Shown piece by piece: positions 1 through 8,460 of a stretch of 64,000 bases of DNA (position 1 is the stretch's first letter; every line of letters starts with the position of its first letter). The notes under the pieces were generated by a model. The model was not told the origin of the DNA and ran no database searches. It saw nothing but the letters and a program-made list of their open reading frames with translations. Origin of the DNA: Nitrogeniibacter aestuarii (lineage in GTDB: Bacteria > Pseudomonadota > Gammaproteobacteria > Burkholderiales > Rhodocyclaceae); assembly GCF_017309585.1 (NCBI RefSeq), contig NZ_CP071321.1, forward strand, positions 4,050,001-4,114,000, read 5' to 3'. The position numbers were made by a program, and so were the translations under genes.

Positions 1-1
1 G

Positions 2-448
2 ACAGAATTCGGCAAATTCGTGTTCGGCCTGCAGCGCCGCGGCTATCTCACCTGCGACACCGCGCCATTGAGCCTGCCCGAACACCCCACTTTCGCTGAA
101 GCCATCAACGACTGCCTGGCGCAACTGGCCCTGTCAGGCACGGCCATTCTCGCCAACGAACACGGCCTGGCCTATGGCCGGGCAGGCGCCTCGGTGACCG
201 ACGCCAACCTGATGGCCAGCATGGCCTGGCGCATGTTCGAGATGCGCGAGCGACTCCGGCGCAGCATGAGCCGCCACCCGTCGAGCGAGCACATGAACCT
301 CACCGGCGCCTACGTGATTGAAGACCTGCAGCTCATGCCCATCGACACGGGCAAGCGCCGCTTTCATCTGGTGACGCTCGGCCAGCCCGAGTTCACCAAT
401 GGCGCCTACGTGGCGCTGATCGCCCTGCTGATCAGACGGTACCAGTGA
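2..448 (+). CDS. Roadblock/LC7-like protein (5' truncated by window edge)
   Basis: The reading frame is open from the first bases of the window, so the true start lies upstream; a GTG at 20 is in frame but need not be the start. The visible C-terminal part (about 149 residues) has a stretch reading AILANEHGLAYGRAG followed by a helix (ANLMASMAWRMFEM) and a late LQLMPIDTGKRRFHLVTLG strand, a pattern reminiscent of roadblock/LC7 regulators of small GTPases. It sits one base before the next roadblock gene and heads an operon ending with a small GTPase, which supports a role as a GTPase partner or scaffold. The family assignment is tentative; the operon placement is clear. Confidence 0.5.
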   Translation, partial: TEFGKFVFGLQRRGYLTCDTAPLSLPEHPTFAEAINDCLAQLALSGTAILANEHGLAYGRAGASVTDANLMASMAWRMFEMRERLRRSMSRHPSSEHMNLTGAYVIEDLQLMPIDTGKRRFHLVTLGQPEFTNGAYVALIALLIRRYQ

Positions 449-449
449 C

Positions 450-842
450 ATGAACACCCCGACCGGACATGACCCCGACGCCCCGCAGACCGTGCGCGGG
501 GTGCTCGACTTCCTGCTGCGTTCGAGCCCCGACATCGAAACCTGCCTGCTGTTCACCCACGACGGTTTCGTCATCGACTGGGTCGGCGAAGACGACCGTG
601 AACACGCCGAGCGCGCCGGCATGACCTGCACCGACCTGTTCACCCGCTGTGGCCACATGATCAACGACCTGCGCGAAGGCCAGCTCAGGCAACTGGTGGT
701 CCGGCGCGACACGCAGATGGTGGTCATCCAGTGCGTGAACCGGATCACCGAACTCGTGGTGCTGTGCAAGCCCGAATGCAGTCTCGGGCTTGCCCTCACC
801 GAAACCGAACATGCCGCTGACCTCATCAGCCCGCTGCTCTGA
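450..842 (+). CDS. Roadblock/LC7 domain protein
   Basis: A 130-residue single-domain protein. The core (residues about 15-110) alternates strands and helices as in roadblock/LC7 proteins: LLFTHDGFVIDWVGE, then a helix with TCTDLFTRCGHMINDL, then LRQLVVRRDTQMVVIQCVNRITELVVLCKPECSLGLA. Family members act as scaffolds or GTPase-activating partners of Ras-like MglA-type GTPases, and such a GTPase is encoded two genes downstream. The start is ATG 450, two bases after the preceding stop, with no strong ribosome-binding site, which suggests translational coupling. What the system controls (polarity, motility or signalling) cannot be read from the sequence. Confidence 0.7.
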   Translation: MNTPTGHDPDAPQTVRGVLDFLLRSSPDIETCLLFTHDGFVIDWVGEDDREHAERAGMTCTDLFTRCGHMINDLREGQLRQLVVRRDTQMVVIQCVNRITELVVLCKPECSLGLALTETEHAADLISPLL

Positions 843-879
843 CCCCGGCTGCGAGAACCCCGCCATGGAAGCCACAACA

Positions 880-1710
880 ATGACGAACCCGCTGCCCGAC
901 ACCCCCCGCGCCCCGGACGAGGCCCCGACACGGGTCGCCCCGCCCGAGATCCAACCCCTCGTCCCGCCGGGGCTGACCACCGAGCGTGCGCCCCAGACAC
1001 TGGCCGACAAGGTGCATGGCTCGGTGGAGCACGACGTGTGCGGCAACCTGCCCGACCTGGCGCCCGCCGAGCTGCGCGCCGTGCCCGAGCGACATCAGTT
1101 CGACGCCAGCAATTACTTTCTGCATGTGCTCAGCCGTGCCTGCCAGAGCGTTCGCAACGGCGGGGAATCACTCGAACTGCGCGGCATGCGCTGGCCGATC
1201 CGGATTCAGGGCTCCACCCCCATGTTGGTTCATGTCGGCTGCAAGGACACGGTGCTGCGCCCCTTCTGCGTGATCCGCACCGAACCGGGCGCCATCATTC
1301 CGGTGCCCGCCAGTGCAGCGCCCGAGGACGGCGCTCGCCTCATGCGGGCGGAAGACGTCCTGTGGAACGTGGCCTTGTGGACCAGCCGGGGCCGGCTGCC
1401 CAGCGGCACCGACCCGCTCAAGCCGGTCCGCCTGCGTGCCTGGCCCAACTTCACCCGCGTGGCCGCCGTCCCCAACGCCATGCGCATCACCGCGCTGTGG
1501 ACGAGCGCCATGTTCAGCCCGATCGAAATCGCCCAACGGCTCAAGCTCCCGCAGCGCGTGGTGTTCACCTTCTACAGCGCCGCCGTCTCCGCCGGGCTCA
1601 TGGTCACGCAAGGCGAATCCCGCGCCGAACCCGCCGCGCCGCCGGCCACCGAACCCAAACGCCGCAGCCTGTTCGCTCGCATTCTCCGGACGCTGACCCA
1701 TGCACGATAA
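880..1710 (+). CDS. Hypothetical protein between roadblock and GTPase genes, winged-helix-like C-terminus
   Basis: Not recognised as a named family. The N-terminus is Pro-rich and low in complexity. The middle (residues about 50-170) is a predicted alpha/beta domain with SNYFLHVLSRACQSV and ELRGMRWPIRIQG. Near the end, FSPIEIAQRLKLPQRVVFTF looks like a winged-helix recognition segment, followed by a Pro/Ala linker and a basic tail. ATG 880 is chosen because GGAAG lies about 8 bases upstream; an in-frame ATG at 865 has a weaker site. The gene overlaps the downstream GTPase by 11 bases, so the two are probably coupled. By position it may be an effector or adaptor of the roadblock/GTPase module; this is inference only. 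Confidence 0.6.
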   Translation: MTNPLPDTPRAPDEAPTRVAPPEIQPLVPPGLTTERAPQTLADKVHGSVEHDVCGNLPDLAPAELRAVPERHQFDASNYFLHVLSRACQSVRNGGESLELRGMRWPIRIQGSTPMLVHVGCKDTVLRPFCVIRTEPGAIIPVPASAAPEDGARLMRAEDVLWNVALWTSRGRLPSGTDPLKPVRLRAWPNFTRVAAVPNAMRITALWTSAMFSPIEIAQRLKLPQRVVFTFYSAAVSAGLMVTQGESRAEPAAPPATEPKRRSLFARILRTLTHAR

Positions 1711-2254
1711 ACAGCACAACAAGATCGTCTTCGCCGGCCCGGTCGGCGCGGGCAAGACCACCGCCATCGGCGCCATCAGCGACATCGACCCGGTCAAGAC
1801 CGAAGCCAACGCCAGCGACGACGTGGCGCTGCTGAAGCAGAACACCACGGTGGCCATGGACTACGGGGTGCTCAATCTCGACGGCGGCGAAAAGCTGATG
1901 CTCTACGGCACCCCCGGCCAGACCCGCTTCAGCTTCATGTGGGACATCGTCTCCAAGGGGGCCATCGGCCTGGTGCTGTTGATGGACAACCGCCGCGACA
2001 ATCCCATCGACGATCTCAAGACCTTCATCGACGCCTTCGGGACGCTGGTGGTCGACACCGCCTGCGTCATTGGCGTCTCTCACTGCGACGAAGCGCCCGC
2101 GCCCGACCTGGTCCAGTACCGCCAGGCCCTCACCGCCCTCGCCCTGCCCCGCGTCCCGCCGGTGTTCCAGGTGGACGCGCGCAGCCACGACGATGTGGCC
2201 ACGCTGGTCAAGGCACTGCTGTTTGCACTCGATCCGGAGCAGGCCGAGGTCTAG
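1700..2254 (+). CDS. Small Ras-like GTPase (MglA/Arf-type)
   Basis: A 184-residue GTP-binding protein. The P-loop is GPVGAGKTT at residues about 13-21. A switch region with ASDDVALLKQNTTVAMDYG leads to a G3-like segment YGTPGQTRFSFMWD, typical of bacterial MglA/ATP-GTP-binding proteins partnered with roadblock proteins. The usual NKxD guanine-specificity motif is replaced by GVSHCDE, so specificity through that motif is unclear. The gene overlaps the preceding gene by 11 bases and its stop overlaps that of the convergent PRPP synthetase gene. It is probably cytoplasmic and acts as a nucleotide-switched component with the roadblock proteins encoded upstream. Confidence 0.82.
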   Translation: MHDKQHNKIVFAGPVGAGKTTAIGAISDIDPVKTEANASDDVALLKQNTTVAMDYGVLNLDGGEKLMLYGTPGQTRFSFMWDIVSKGAIGLVLLMDNRRDNPIDDLKTFIDAFGTLVVDTACVIGVSHCDEAPAPDLVQYRQALTALALPRVPPVFQVDARSHDDVATLVKALLFALDPEQAEV

Positions 2255-3141
2255 CTCAGCAGACCGATATCGCGCAGAGCATCCGCCAACATCGGCGCGA
2301 CCGCAACCGCATTGCTCGGGTGAGCCACGCTGTCGGTGCTCCAGACCTCACCCACGCCGGCGGCCTTGACCACCTCGAGCGCGTCATCGGCGAAAAGCGC
2401 GTGGGTCAGCGCCACATCCACCGAGGCAGCACCGGCCGCCAGCAGCGCTTCTGCGGCACGGGCGACGGTGCGACCGGAGCTGGCCATGTCGTCCACCAGC
2501 ACCACGGCGCGGCCCACCGGATCGAGTCCGGCAGGCAGCTCGATCACCACCTCGCGGTCGCCATGGCGCTGTTTGGTGCACACCCCGGAGGCCCAGCCAT
2601 GCGCCGCCGCGGCCTGCGCCACCCATTGTGCCGACTCGGCATCCGGACCGATCAGGAGGGGATGCTCATGGTGAGCCGCGATGAGTTCGCCCAGCAGCGG
2701 CGCGCCTGACAAGGCCACGGCATGCATGACCGGAATGGCCTCGTCGAGCGAATCGATGCGGTGCAGATGCGGGTCGATGGTGATCACGTCGTCGAACAGG
2801 TCGGCCAGAAAACCGCCCACCACCTGCTGGCTGACCACCTCACCCGCGTTGAACGCGATGTCCTGACGCATGTAGGCCAGGTAGGGGCTGACGAGCGCGA
2901 CGCGCTCTGCCCCCAGCTGGCGCGCGGTGCGGGCCACGAGCAGCAGTTCCAGCAACTTTTCGTTGGGGTGGTCGAGGCTGCGAAACACCACCACGGTGGC
3001 CGGCAGTGAGGGCGGCAGGCGCAGGCGCAGCTCGCCGTCGGGGAAGCGGTGGCGCTCGATGGCCACGGCGTCGAGCCCGGCCGCGTCGGCCAGACGCCGC
3101 GCGGCGTCGCGCTCGTCATCGAAATGCACAATCAGGCTCAT
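2251..3141 (-). CDS. Ribose-phosphate pyrophosphokinase-like (PRPP synthetase) protein
   Basis: A 296-residue protein, shorter than housekeeping Prs (about 315). It carries both family hallmarks: the N-terminal region with RFPDGELRLRLP and SPYLAYMRQDIAFNAGE, the metal/active-site segment TIDPHLHR, and the phosphoribosyl-binding loop VVLVDDMASSGRTVA at residues about 210-224. Prs enzymes make PRPP from ribose-5-phosphate and ATP. Here the start codon overlaps the stop of the upstream phosphorylase gene (ATGA, 4 bases), so the two proteins are translationally coupled and probably act in one nucleoside/ribose-phosphate salvage route. It is likely a specialised paralogue rather than the housekeeping enzyme. 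Confidence 0.85.
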   Translation of the reverse strand: MSLIVHFDDERDAARRLADAAGLDAVAIERHRFPDGELRLRLPPSLPATVVVFRSLDHPNEKLLELLLVARTARQLGAERVALVSPYLAYMRQDIAFNAGEVVSQQVVGGFLADLFDDVITIDPHLHRIDSLDEAIPVMHAVALSGAPLLGELIAAHHEHPLLIGPDAESAQWVAQAAAAHGWASGVCTKQRHGDREVVIELPAGLDPVGRAVVLVDDMASSGRTVARAAEALLAAGAASVDVALTHALFADDALEVVKAAGVGEVWSTDSVAHPSNAVAVAPMLADALRDIGLLS

Positions 3142-4739
3142 CAGAACTCCACAAAGACGTGGGGCATGGCGTCGGCGGCACCGATTCGATAGCCGCTGTC
3201 GTCACCGGTCGCGGCGCGGGCAAAGGCCAGTTCGGACGCGTAATCGGCGTACACCCGATAGAGCACCTGCCCGGGCTCGACGACATCACCCAGCTTGCAG
3301 AACAGATCCACTCCGGCTCCCTGGATCTTGGGCGCGCCGGCCAGGCGGGCGATGCTGGCGATCTGCAGGTTGTCGATGCCGATCACCGTCCCCGCGGCGT
3401 TCGCGGGCACATCGAAATAGTGCCGTGCCACCTGGGGTGCATGGCGATCAAAGGGGCGCGCGCCCTGCGCACGAATGATGTCGTCCATCTTGGCCAGCGC
3501 GCGACCGGACTCGAGGATGTCGCGCGCCATCGCAAAGCCGTCGCCGCCGCGCACATCCGGATCGAATTCGAGCATGCGCCCGGCCAGACGCAGCGCTTTC
3601 TGTCGCAGGTCCGTGGGCGCGGCGGGATCGTTTTCGAGCACCTGCATGACGTCGCGCGCCTCCAGCACCGGACCGATGCCATTGCCGATGGGCTGACGGC
3701 CATCGGTGATGACCACATCCACCGTCAGGTTCATCTGACTGGCCACATACTGGAACAGGCGGCGCAGGGCCTGCGCCTCGGGCATGGAGCGCACTTTGGC
3801 ACTCGGGCCCACGGGAATGTCGAGCACCAGGTGGGTCGAGCCGGCGGCGATTTTCTTGGACAGGATGGAGGCCACCATCTGACCGGCCGAATCGACCGCC
3901 AGCGGGCGCTCGACGGAGATGAGCACATCGTCCGCCGGGCTCAGTGCTGCGGTACCGCCCCAGGCGAGGCAACCCCGATGGGTGCGGACCAGCTCCGACA
4001 GCTGCCCCATGGGCAACTCCACATTGGCGAGCACCTCCATGGTGTCGGCGGTGCCCGCCGGCGAGGTGATCGCACGCGACGAGGTCTTGGGGCACAGCAT
4101 GCCGTGGGCGGCCACGATGGGCACCACCAGCATGGAGGTCCGGTTGCCGGGGATGCCGCCGATGCAGTGCTTGTCCACCACCGGGCGCTCGTGCCAGTCG
4201 AGGCGTTGCCCGACCGAGGCCATGGCGTCGGTCAGGAAGTGCACCTCTTCCCGGTCGAGTTCGCCCTGATTGCAGGCCACCACGAAGGCGGTCAATTCGA
4301 TCTTCGAGTAACGATGCCCGGCAATGTCGTGCACGATCGCGGCGAAGTCGTCACGACTGAGGCGCTCGCCGGTGATCTTGCGCTTGAGCGCCGGGATGGA
4401 CGAAGCCAGGGGCGCCTGCGAGATGCGCGCCGAGTGCCCGTCCTGCACCCCGAGCTGGGCAAAGGCGTCTTCCGACAGGCCGATCTCGTTGCAACCGACG
4501 ATGTTGGTGTCGTCCACCACATTGAGGGTGGCCAGAATACGCTTGCTGTTGGCCCGCACCTCGACCTTGGCCAGGGCCTGAAACCCCTCGGCGCGGTACA
4601 AGGCACAGTCCCGGTGCAGGTAGGCCACGTTCTCGCGCCAGGTGTCGATGGCCACCCGCTTGAGCACGAGCGGGAATGCCTCGCTGTCGACCATCCCGCC
4701 TTCCGGTTCGTGCTCTTGTGCTTTCTTGTCTGGACTCAT
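3141..4739 (-). CDS. AMP phosphorylase/thymidine phosphorylase family protein
   Basis: A 532-residue protein. The signature VVDKHCIGGIPGNRTSMLVVP followed by PKTSSRAITSPAGTADTMEV matches the long AMP-phosphorylase/putative thymidine phosphorylase branch, including the extra N-terminal domain of about 80-90 residues absent from classical DeoA (about 440 residues). Family enzymes phosphorolyse nucleoside monophosphates or nucleosides to base plus ribose-1,5-bisphosphate or ribose-1-phosphate. Coupling to a PRPP synthetase-like gene suggests that released sugar phosphate is recycled to PRPP. The start is ATG 4739 with AAGGG upstream. Substrate (AMP versus thymidine) cannot be decided from sequence alone. 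Confidence 0.85.
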   Translation of the reverse strand: MSPDKKAQEHEPEGGMVDSEAFPLVLKRVAIDTWRENVAYLHRDCALYRAEGFQALAKVEVRANSKRILATLNVVDDTNIVGCNEIGLSEDAFAQLGVQDGHSARISQAPLASSIPALKRKITGERLSRDDFAAIVHDIAGHRYSKIELTAFVVACNQGELDREEVHFLTDAMASVGQRLDWHERPVVDKHCIGGIPGNRTSMLVVPIVAAHGMLCPKTSSRAITSPAGTADTMEVLANVELPMGQLSELVRTHRGCLAWGGTAALSPADDVLISVERPLAVDSAGQMVASILSKKIAAGSTHLVLDIPVGPSAKVRSMPEAQALRRLFQYVASQMNLTVDVVITDGRQPIGNGIGPVLEARDVMQVLENDPAAPTDLRQKALRLAGRMLEFDPDVRGGDGFAMARDILESGRALAKMDDIIRAQGARPFDRHAPQVARHYFDVPANAAGTVIGIDNLQIASIARLAGAPKIQGAGVDLFCKLGDVVEPGQVLYRVYADYASELAFARAATGDDSGYRIGAADAMPHVFVEF

Positions 4740-4830
4740 GCCGGCCCTTGATCACTCCTGGCTGATGAGACCGATTCTACGCGCCGCTACCCGCTGCGTA
4801 TTGCGGCAGCGCACACCGACGCGCCAGACG

Positions 4831-4858
4831 GAGACGCCCGGCCGGGGCCGGGCGTCTC
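4831..4858 (-). terminator. GC-rich hairpin downstream of SRPBCC gene
   Basis: Perfect 12-base arms (GAGACGCCCGGC / GCCGGGCGTCTC) with a 4-base loop, lying between two minus-strand genes. It lacks a clear T-run on the minus strand, so it may be a weak terminator or an mRNA 3'-end stabiliser. Confidence 0.5.
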
Positions 4859-4876
4859 AGGCGCTGCTATCGGGGC

Positions 4877-5419
4877 CTACTTGCCCTCGACCATCTTCTT
4901 CAGATTGGTCAGACCGCTCTGATAGATGCCGGTGATGGCCTTGATGGCGGCCTCGTCATTCAGTTCCGGTGGGGGGTCGTTGTTCGGGTAGCCGCGATAG
5001 AACGCGCCTTTCCATTCCACCTCGGTGCCGCCGTCCTTGGGCGTGAGGCTGAACCAGGATGAATAGTTGCTCACCGGCACCGGGCCGGGGTCGGTCATGC
5101 GGTAGAAGAAGCTCATTTTCTCGGCGTCGTACTTCTTGAGCACCTCGACCACCTTGGCCCCGCCATCGAGCGTCAGCGTGCGGACCGATTCGATCTCGTT
5201 GCCCTTGGGGGCGTCGGTGGCCACGACCGGCGGCAGCCAGGTGTGCAGGGCGCCGAAGTCCTTGACCACGGCCCACACCTTCTCGGGCGGTGCGTCGATC
5301 TGGATGGTTTCGACCACTTTCTGACGGGTCGGCCCGTGCGCCTGACTTTCTTTCGACACGCCCATGAGGGACATTGCCATGACGAAGGACAGGCCTGCAG
5401 CCTGCAGGATTCTTTTCAT
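4877..5419 (-). CDS. Secreted SRPBCC (polyketide cyclase/START-like) protein
   Basis: A 180-residue protein starting at MKRILQAAG with GGAG upstream (ggagttagaaagATG); a longer in-frame start at 5485 is not supported. Residues 1-27 form a signal peptide (hydrophobic FVMAMSLMG, cleavage near SQAHG). The rest is one SRPBCC domain: VETIQIDAPPEKVWAVVKDFG at its start, a central MTDPGPVPVSNYSSWFSL strand pair, and a C-terminal helix ITGIYQSGLTNLKKMVEG. Such domains bind hydrophobic ligands in a helix-grip fold; the ligand is unknown. It lies 114 bases downstream of a periplasmic YVTN-propeller gene on the same strand, so the two may be co-transcribed envelope proteins. Confidence 0.8.
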   Translation of the reverse strand: MKRILQAAGLSFVMAMSLMGVSKESQAHGPTRQKVVETIQIDAPPEKVWAVVKDFGALHTWLPPVVATDAPKGNEIESVRTLTLDGGAKVVEVLKKYDAEKMSFFYRMTDPGPVPVSNYSSWFSLTPKDGGTEVEWKGAFYRGYPNNDPPPELNDEAAIKAITGIYQSGLTNLKKMVEGK

Positions 5420-5533
5420 CTTTCTAACTCCCGGATGTGGAACTGGCCCGTGCTTTGCCGTTGGGGGCAGCGACGGCACGGACATTGAACATGCCCGCGG
5501 GCGGGCAATCTTGAATACGGTGTTGCCGGCCGC

Positions 5534-6505
5534 TCACTGGCCGATCTCGGGCACGGTGGCCGTCAGGAAGGGGCCAAAGCCCCGGGGGTTGCTGCCCAGA
5601 TCGACGCTGGCCACCTCCTTGCCGCTGTGTTCGTCGAGCAGTTGCAGGCGGTCTTCCATCCAGCTGACCACCCACACCCGACCGCTGGACCAGGCAATGC
5701 CTTCCGGCGCTTCGGCAGCCGGCCAGGTGGCACTGACCGTCAGACGGGACAGATCAATCACGGAGACCGAATCGGCGTGCTGATTGGTCACAAAGGCGCG
5801 CGAGCCGTCGGCATTGAAGGCGATGCCATAGGGCGCCGTGCCGACCGGGATTCGCGTGGTCTCCCTGCGCTCGGCCACATCGACGATGCTCACGTCGTTG
5901 CTCACCACATTGGCCGCCAGCAAGCGGCGGCCATCCGGCGTCAGTCCAATTGCAAACGGGTGCTCGCCCACCGGCACACGCCCGATCGATTCCCCATCGC
6001 GCGCGTCGATGATGCTCACATCGTTGTCTTCACGATTGGCCACGAAGACCCAGGCACCATCCGGACTGACCACCACGCCGGCGGGCACGTGCCCCACCGG
6101 CACCGAGCGCTGGATGCTCAGCGTCGCGGTGTCGACCACCAGCAGCTGATCGCGATACCAGTCGGCCAGATACAGGGTTTTGCCATCGGGGGCGGCGGCC
6201 ATGCCGACCACGGTGCTCTCGAGCTTGAGCTCGGCCACGAGCGTACCCGTGCGCAGATCAATCGCGGAAATGGAGGGTGCGTCGGCGTTGCTGATGAACA
6301 CCCGGCGGGCAGCTTCGGACACCACCACCCCGGCCGGGGATTTGCCCACCGCCACACGGGCGACTTCAGTGAGGCGCTCGCCATCGACGATGCTCACATC
6401 GTTGGAGGCCTGATTGGTGATGTAAGCCCAGGGCGCGGCGCTTGCCGGCCCCATGGCCGAAAGCAAGACGACGCACGCCAGCAGGGCACGCCCGAAGCGA
6501 TTCAT
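5534..6505 (-). CDS. YVTN-family beta-propeller protein, exported
   Basis: A 323-residue protein with a signal peptide (residues 1-23, LLACVVLLSAMGPASAA). It is followed by about seven repeats of a NDVSIVD...VPVG.P.G...PDG..(V/L)..N pattern, for example NQASNDVSIVDGERL, NREDNDVSIIDARDG and NVVSNDVSIVDVAER. This is the YncE/surface-layer YVTN propeller fold. These proteins are periplasmic and are often found beside c-type cytochromes or PQQ enzymes, but no catalytic residues can be assigned. The neighbouring SRPBCC gene downstream on the same strand is also exported. Confidence 0.85.
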   Translation of the reverse strand: MNRFGRALLACVVLLSAMGPASAAPWAYITNQASNDVSIVDGERLTEVARVAVGKSPAGVVVSEAARRVFISNADAPSISAIDLRTGTLVAELKLESTVVGMAAAPDGKTLYLADWYRDQLLVVDTATLSIQRSVPVGHVPAGVVVSPDGAWVFVANREDNDVSIIDARDGESIGRVPVGEHPFAIGLTPDGRRLLAANVVSNDVSIVDVAERRETTRIPVGTAPYGIAFNADGSRAFVTNQHADSVSVIDLSRLTVSATWPAAEAPEGIAWSSGRVWVVSWMEDRLQLLDEHSGKEVASVDLGSNPRGFGPFLTATVPEIGQ

Positions 6506-6734
6506 GACATCCGATACCTGTGTTTGGGGCCACAGCGGGTCGGCACCCCGTCATGCGACGGAGCAATACAACCTGTCGAGCGTCGGGTGTCCGGGGTCTT
6601 GTGCCCCGATCTGGTGTCTCCTCCAACCCTCATCGGTCTGGGAGACATGGTGGTCGGATCGATGGCCGGGGGCCATCGCGGTTTACCCTAGGCCGGGCGC
6701 CTCACCCGCTCGGGCGCGCGCCCCGCCAGGGACC

Positions 6735-7505
6735 TCAGGGCACGGTATAGAGCGATTCGTCCACCAGATCGACACCGCACTGCAAACCGTCAATCCAGTT
6801 GATGAACTGATTGCACATGGCCTTGCCCTCGAAACGGGCACCGTGCTGCGGCACGATCATTTCGATGTCGAGACCGCGCACCATGCGCGCCCACAGCCGG
6901 CAGACCTTGTTGGAGATCATGTAGCGGCGATGGAAGCCGATCATGCTGTCCACGTGACGATCGAAATCGGTCACCGGCAGGGCGGCCACATCGTGGTCGA
7001 CCAGCGAGGCGCCCAGGTCACCCGAGAACAGGATCTTGGAGATCGGATCGTAGAACTGGAAATTGCCTTCGGAGTGAAGGAAGTGGGCCGGTACCGCCTT
7101 GAGCTGGCAATCGCCGACCGGAATGATCATGCCCGTGTCGGGGATGCCTGCGATGCGATCGGAGTAGTCCTTGCCGGAGGTGAAATGCGGCACGAACCGG
7201 GTCCACAGCTTGGAGATCAGCACTTTGCAATGGCTGGCCACCATCCACTTGTTGAGTGATGCCAGGATGTCCGGGTCGGCATGGGAAGCCAGAATGAAAT
7301 CGAGCCCGCGCGACGGCACGTACTTCTGCATGGCCATGAGCAGATCGTTGTAGGTCATGTTGCCACCCGGGTCGATCAGTGCCCCGTGTTTGCTGTTGGC
7401 AATCAGGAACTGGTTGCACTGGACCGCGTGGTCGCGCTCTTCATCAACCAGATCATAGAAGGCCACACACACGTGTTTGCCATCGTTGTAAAGCTCTACC
7501 GGCAT
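6735..7505 (-). CDS. Diiron metallo-beta-lactamase-fold protein (ODP/FDP-like)
   Basis: A 256-residue stand-alone metallo-beta-lactamase domain related to the oxygen-reducing domain of flavodiiron proteins, without a flavodoxin domain. The predicted metal ligands are H75, D77 and D79 (ASHADPDI), H141 or H144 (PAHFLHSEG), D163 (FSGDLG) and H221 (VPQHG). The first motif is HxDxDI rather than the HxExDH of typical flavodiiron proteins, which resembles the oxygen-binding diiron proteins (ODP) described as O2 sensors. Start ATG 7505 is preceded by GAGGGGGAACAAC; a TTG at 7520 overlaps that site and is rejected. A role in O2 or NO sensing is plausible but inferred. Confidence 0.78.
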   Translation of the reverse strand: MPVELYNDGKHVCVAFYDLVDEERDHAVQCNQFLIANSKHGALIDPGGNMTYNDLLMAMQKYVPSRGLDFILASHADPDILASLNKWMVASHCKVLISKLWTRFVPHFTSGKDYSDRIAGIPDTGMIIPVGDCQLKAVPAHFLHSEGNFQFYDPISKILFSGDLGASLVDHDVAALPVTDFDRHVDSMIGFHRRYMISNKVCRLWARMVRGLDIEMIVPQHGARFEGKAMCNQFINWIDGLQCGVDLVDESLYTVP

Positions 7506-7666
7506 GTTGTTCCCCCTCAAGGAAGCGTTTTTATGGCTGTCGGAATATCGACATTTTTTAACATTCTAGCGCGCTTCTCGCCGATGTTCCGCCAGCCTCA
7601 AGCACTCACAGGGTTTCAACGACACCCGCATCTATGCCTTGAGGGTGTTTCATGCCGATTCATTGC

Positions 7667-8305
7667 TCACGCCAGGGTCATCAGCCAGGCACGGTTGATC
7701 GCAGCCACCTTGCCCTTGAAGCCGCCTTCGATGTCCTCGATCTGCAGCGAGGTGACGTCATGGCTGTCACCGTACAAGGCCCGCACCTCGGCTTCTTCAA
7801 CCGAAAACGGCGGCCCGTCGAGCAACTGCTGGTCGTATTCGAAGGTGATCAGCAGCACGGGCACCCCACCGCTGATGCTCACCACCTGCGGGACATAGCG
7901 TGCGCGCATGGGCGGGGGCAGCGCCACCAGCGCGGCCCGGTCGTAAATGGCGTCGACCGTACCGAGCATCTCGGCCGTCAGGTCGAACAGGTCGCCCACG
8001 AAAATATCGAGCCCGTCCGCCTGATAGACCCGCATGCCCGCATGCTCGGACACCTGCGGGACCACATCCAGCTCTTCGAAGAGCTCCTTCACGGCCATCT
8101 CGCTCAGCTCGACACCCACCACCGGATGCCCCTGATCGAGCAGCCATGCAATGTCGCGGGTCTTGCCGCACAGGGGCAGAAAGAGGCGCGCGCCCTCACT
8201 CAGCCCCAGACGGTTGAGGTGCCGCGCCAGCATGCTGTTGACCTCGCCTTCGTGAAAGGCAATGTGCCGCTGTTCCCATTTGCTGTGCCAGAAGGCTGCG
8301 TCCAT
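7667..8305 (-). CDS. tpm: Thiopurine S-methyltransferase
   Basis: A 212-residue protein with the family opening MDAAFWHSKWEQRHIAFHEGEVN, the SAM-binding segments RLFLPLCGKTRDIAWLLDQGH and VVGVELSEMAVKELF, and DAIYDRAALVALPPPMRARYV. This is the full length of bacterial TPMT (about 210-220). It transfers methyl from S-adenosylmethionine to thiopurines; bacterial members also methylate selenium and tellurium compounds, so metalloid detoxification is the likely natural role. It is a single-gene unit between divergent or unrelated neighbours; AGGG lies upstream of ATG 8305. Confidence 0.92.
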   Translation of the reverse strand: MDAAFWHSKWEQRHIAFHEGEVNSMLARHLNRLGLSEGARLFLPLCGKTRDIAWLLDQGHPVVGVELSEMAVKELFEELDVVPQVSEHAGMRVYQADGLDIFVGDLFDLTAEMLGTVDAIYDRAALVALPPPMRARYVPQVVSISGGVPVLLITFEYDQQLLDGPPFSVEEAEVRALYGDSHDVTSLQIEDIEGGFKGKVAAINRAWLMTLA

Positions 8306-8460
8306 GTGTCATCCCTGTCATGTCCTGGATCAAGGCGCCCATTATCGCCGCGCATGCGCCCGAGTGCCTTCCGGGTGGCTTGATCGCCTCAAAAGGCGTA
8401 CCACGGGAACAGCCCATCGCTTACGATAGGCCGCTCAACGATACGGGGTGACAGGAGAGC

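Noticed and set aside
3006..4751. Long open frame on the plus strand opposite the phosphorylase gene
   Set aside because: High GC content produces long antisense frames; composition is Arg/His/Gly-rich with no motif, and the minus-strand frame has clear family sequence.
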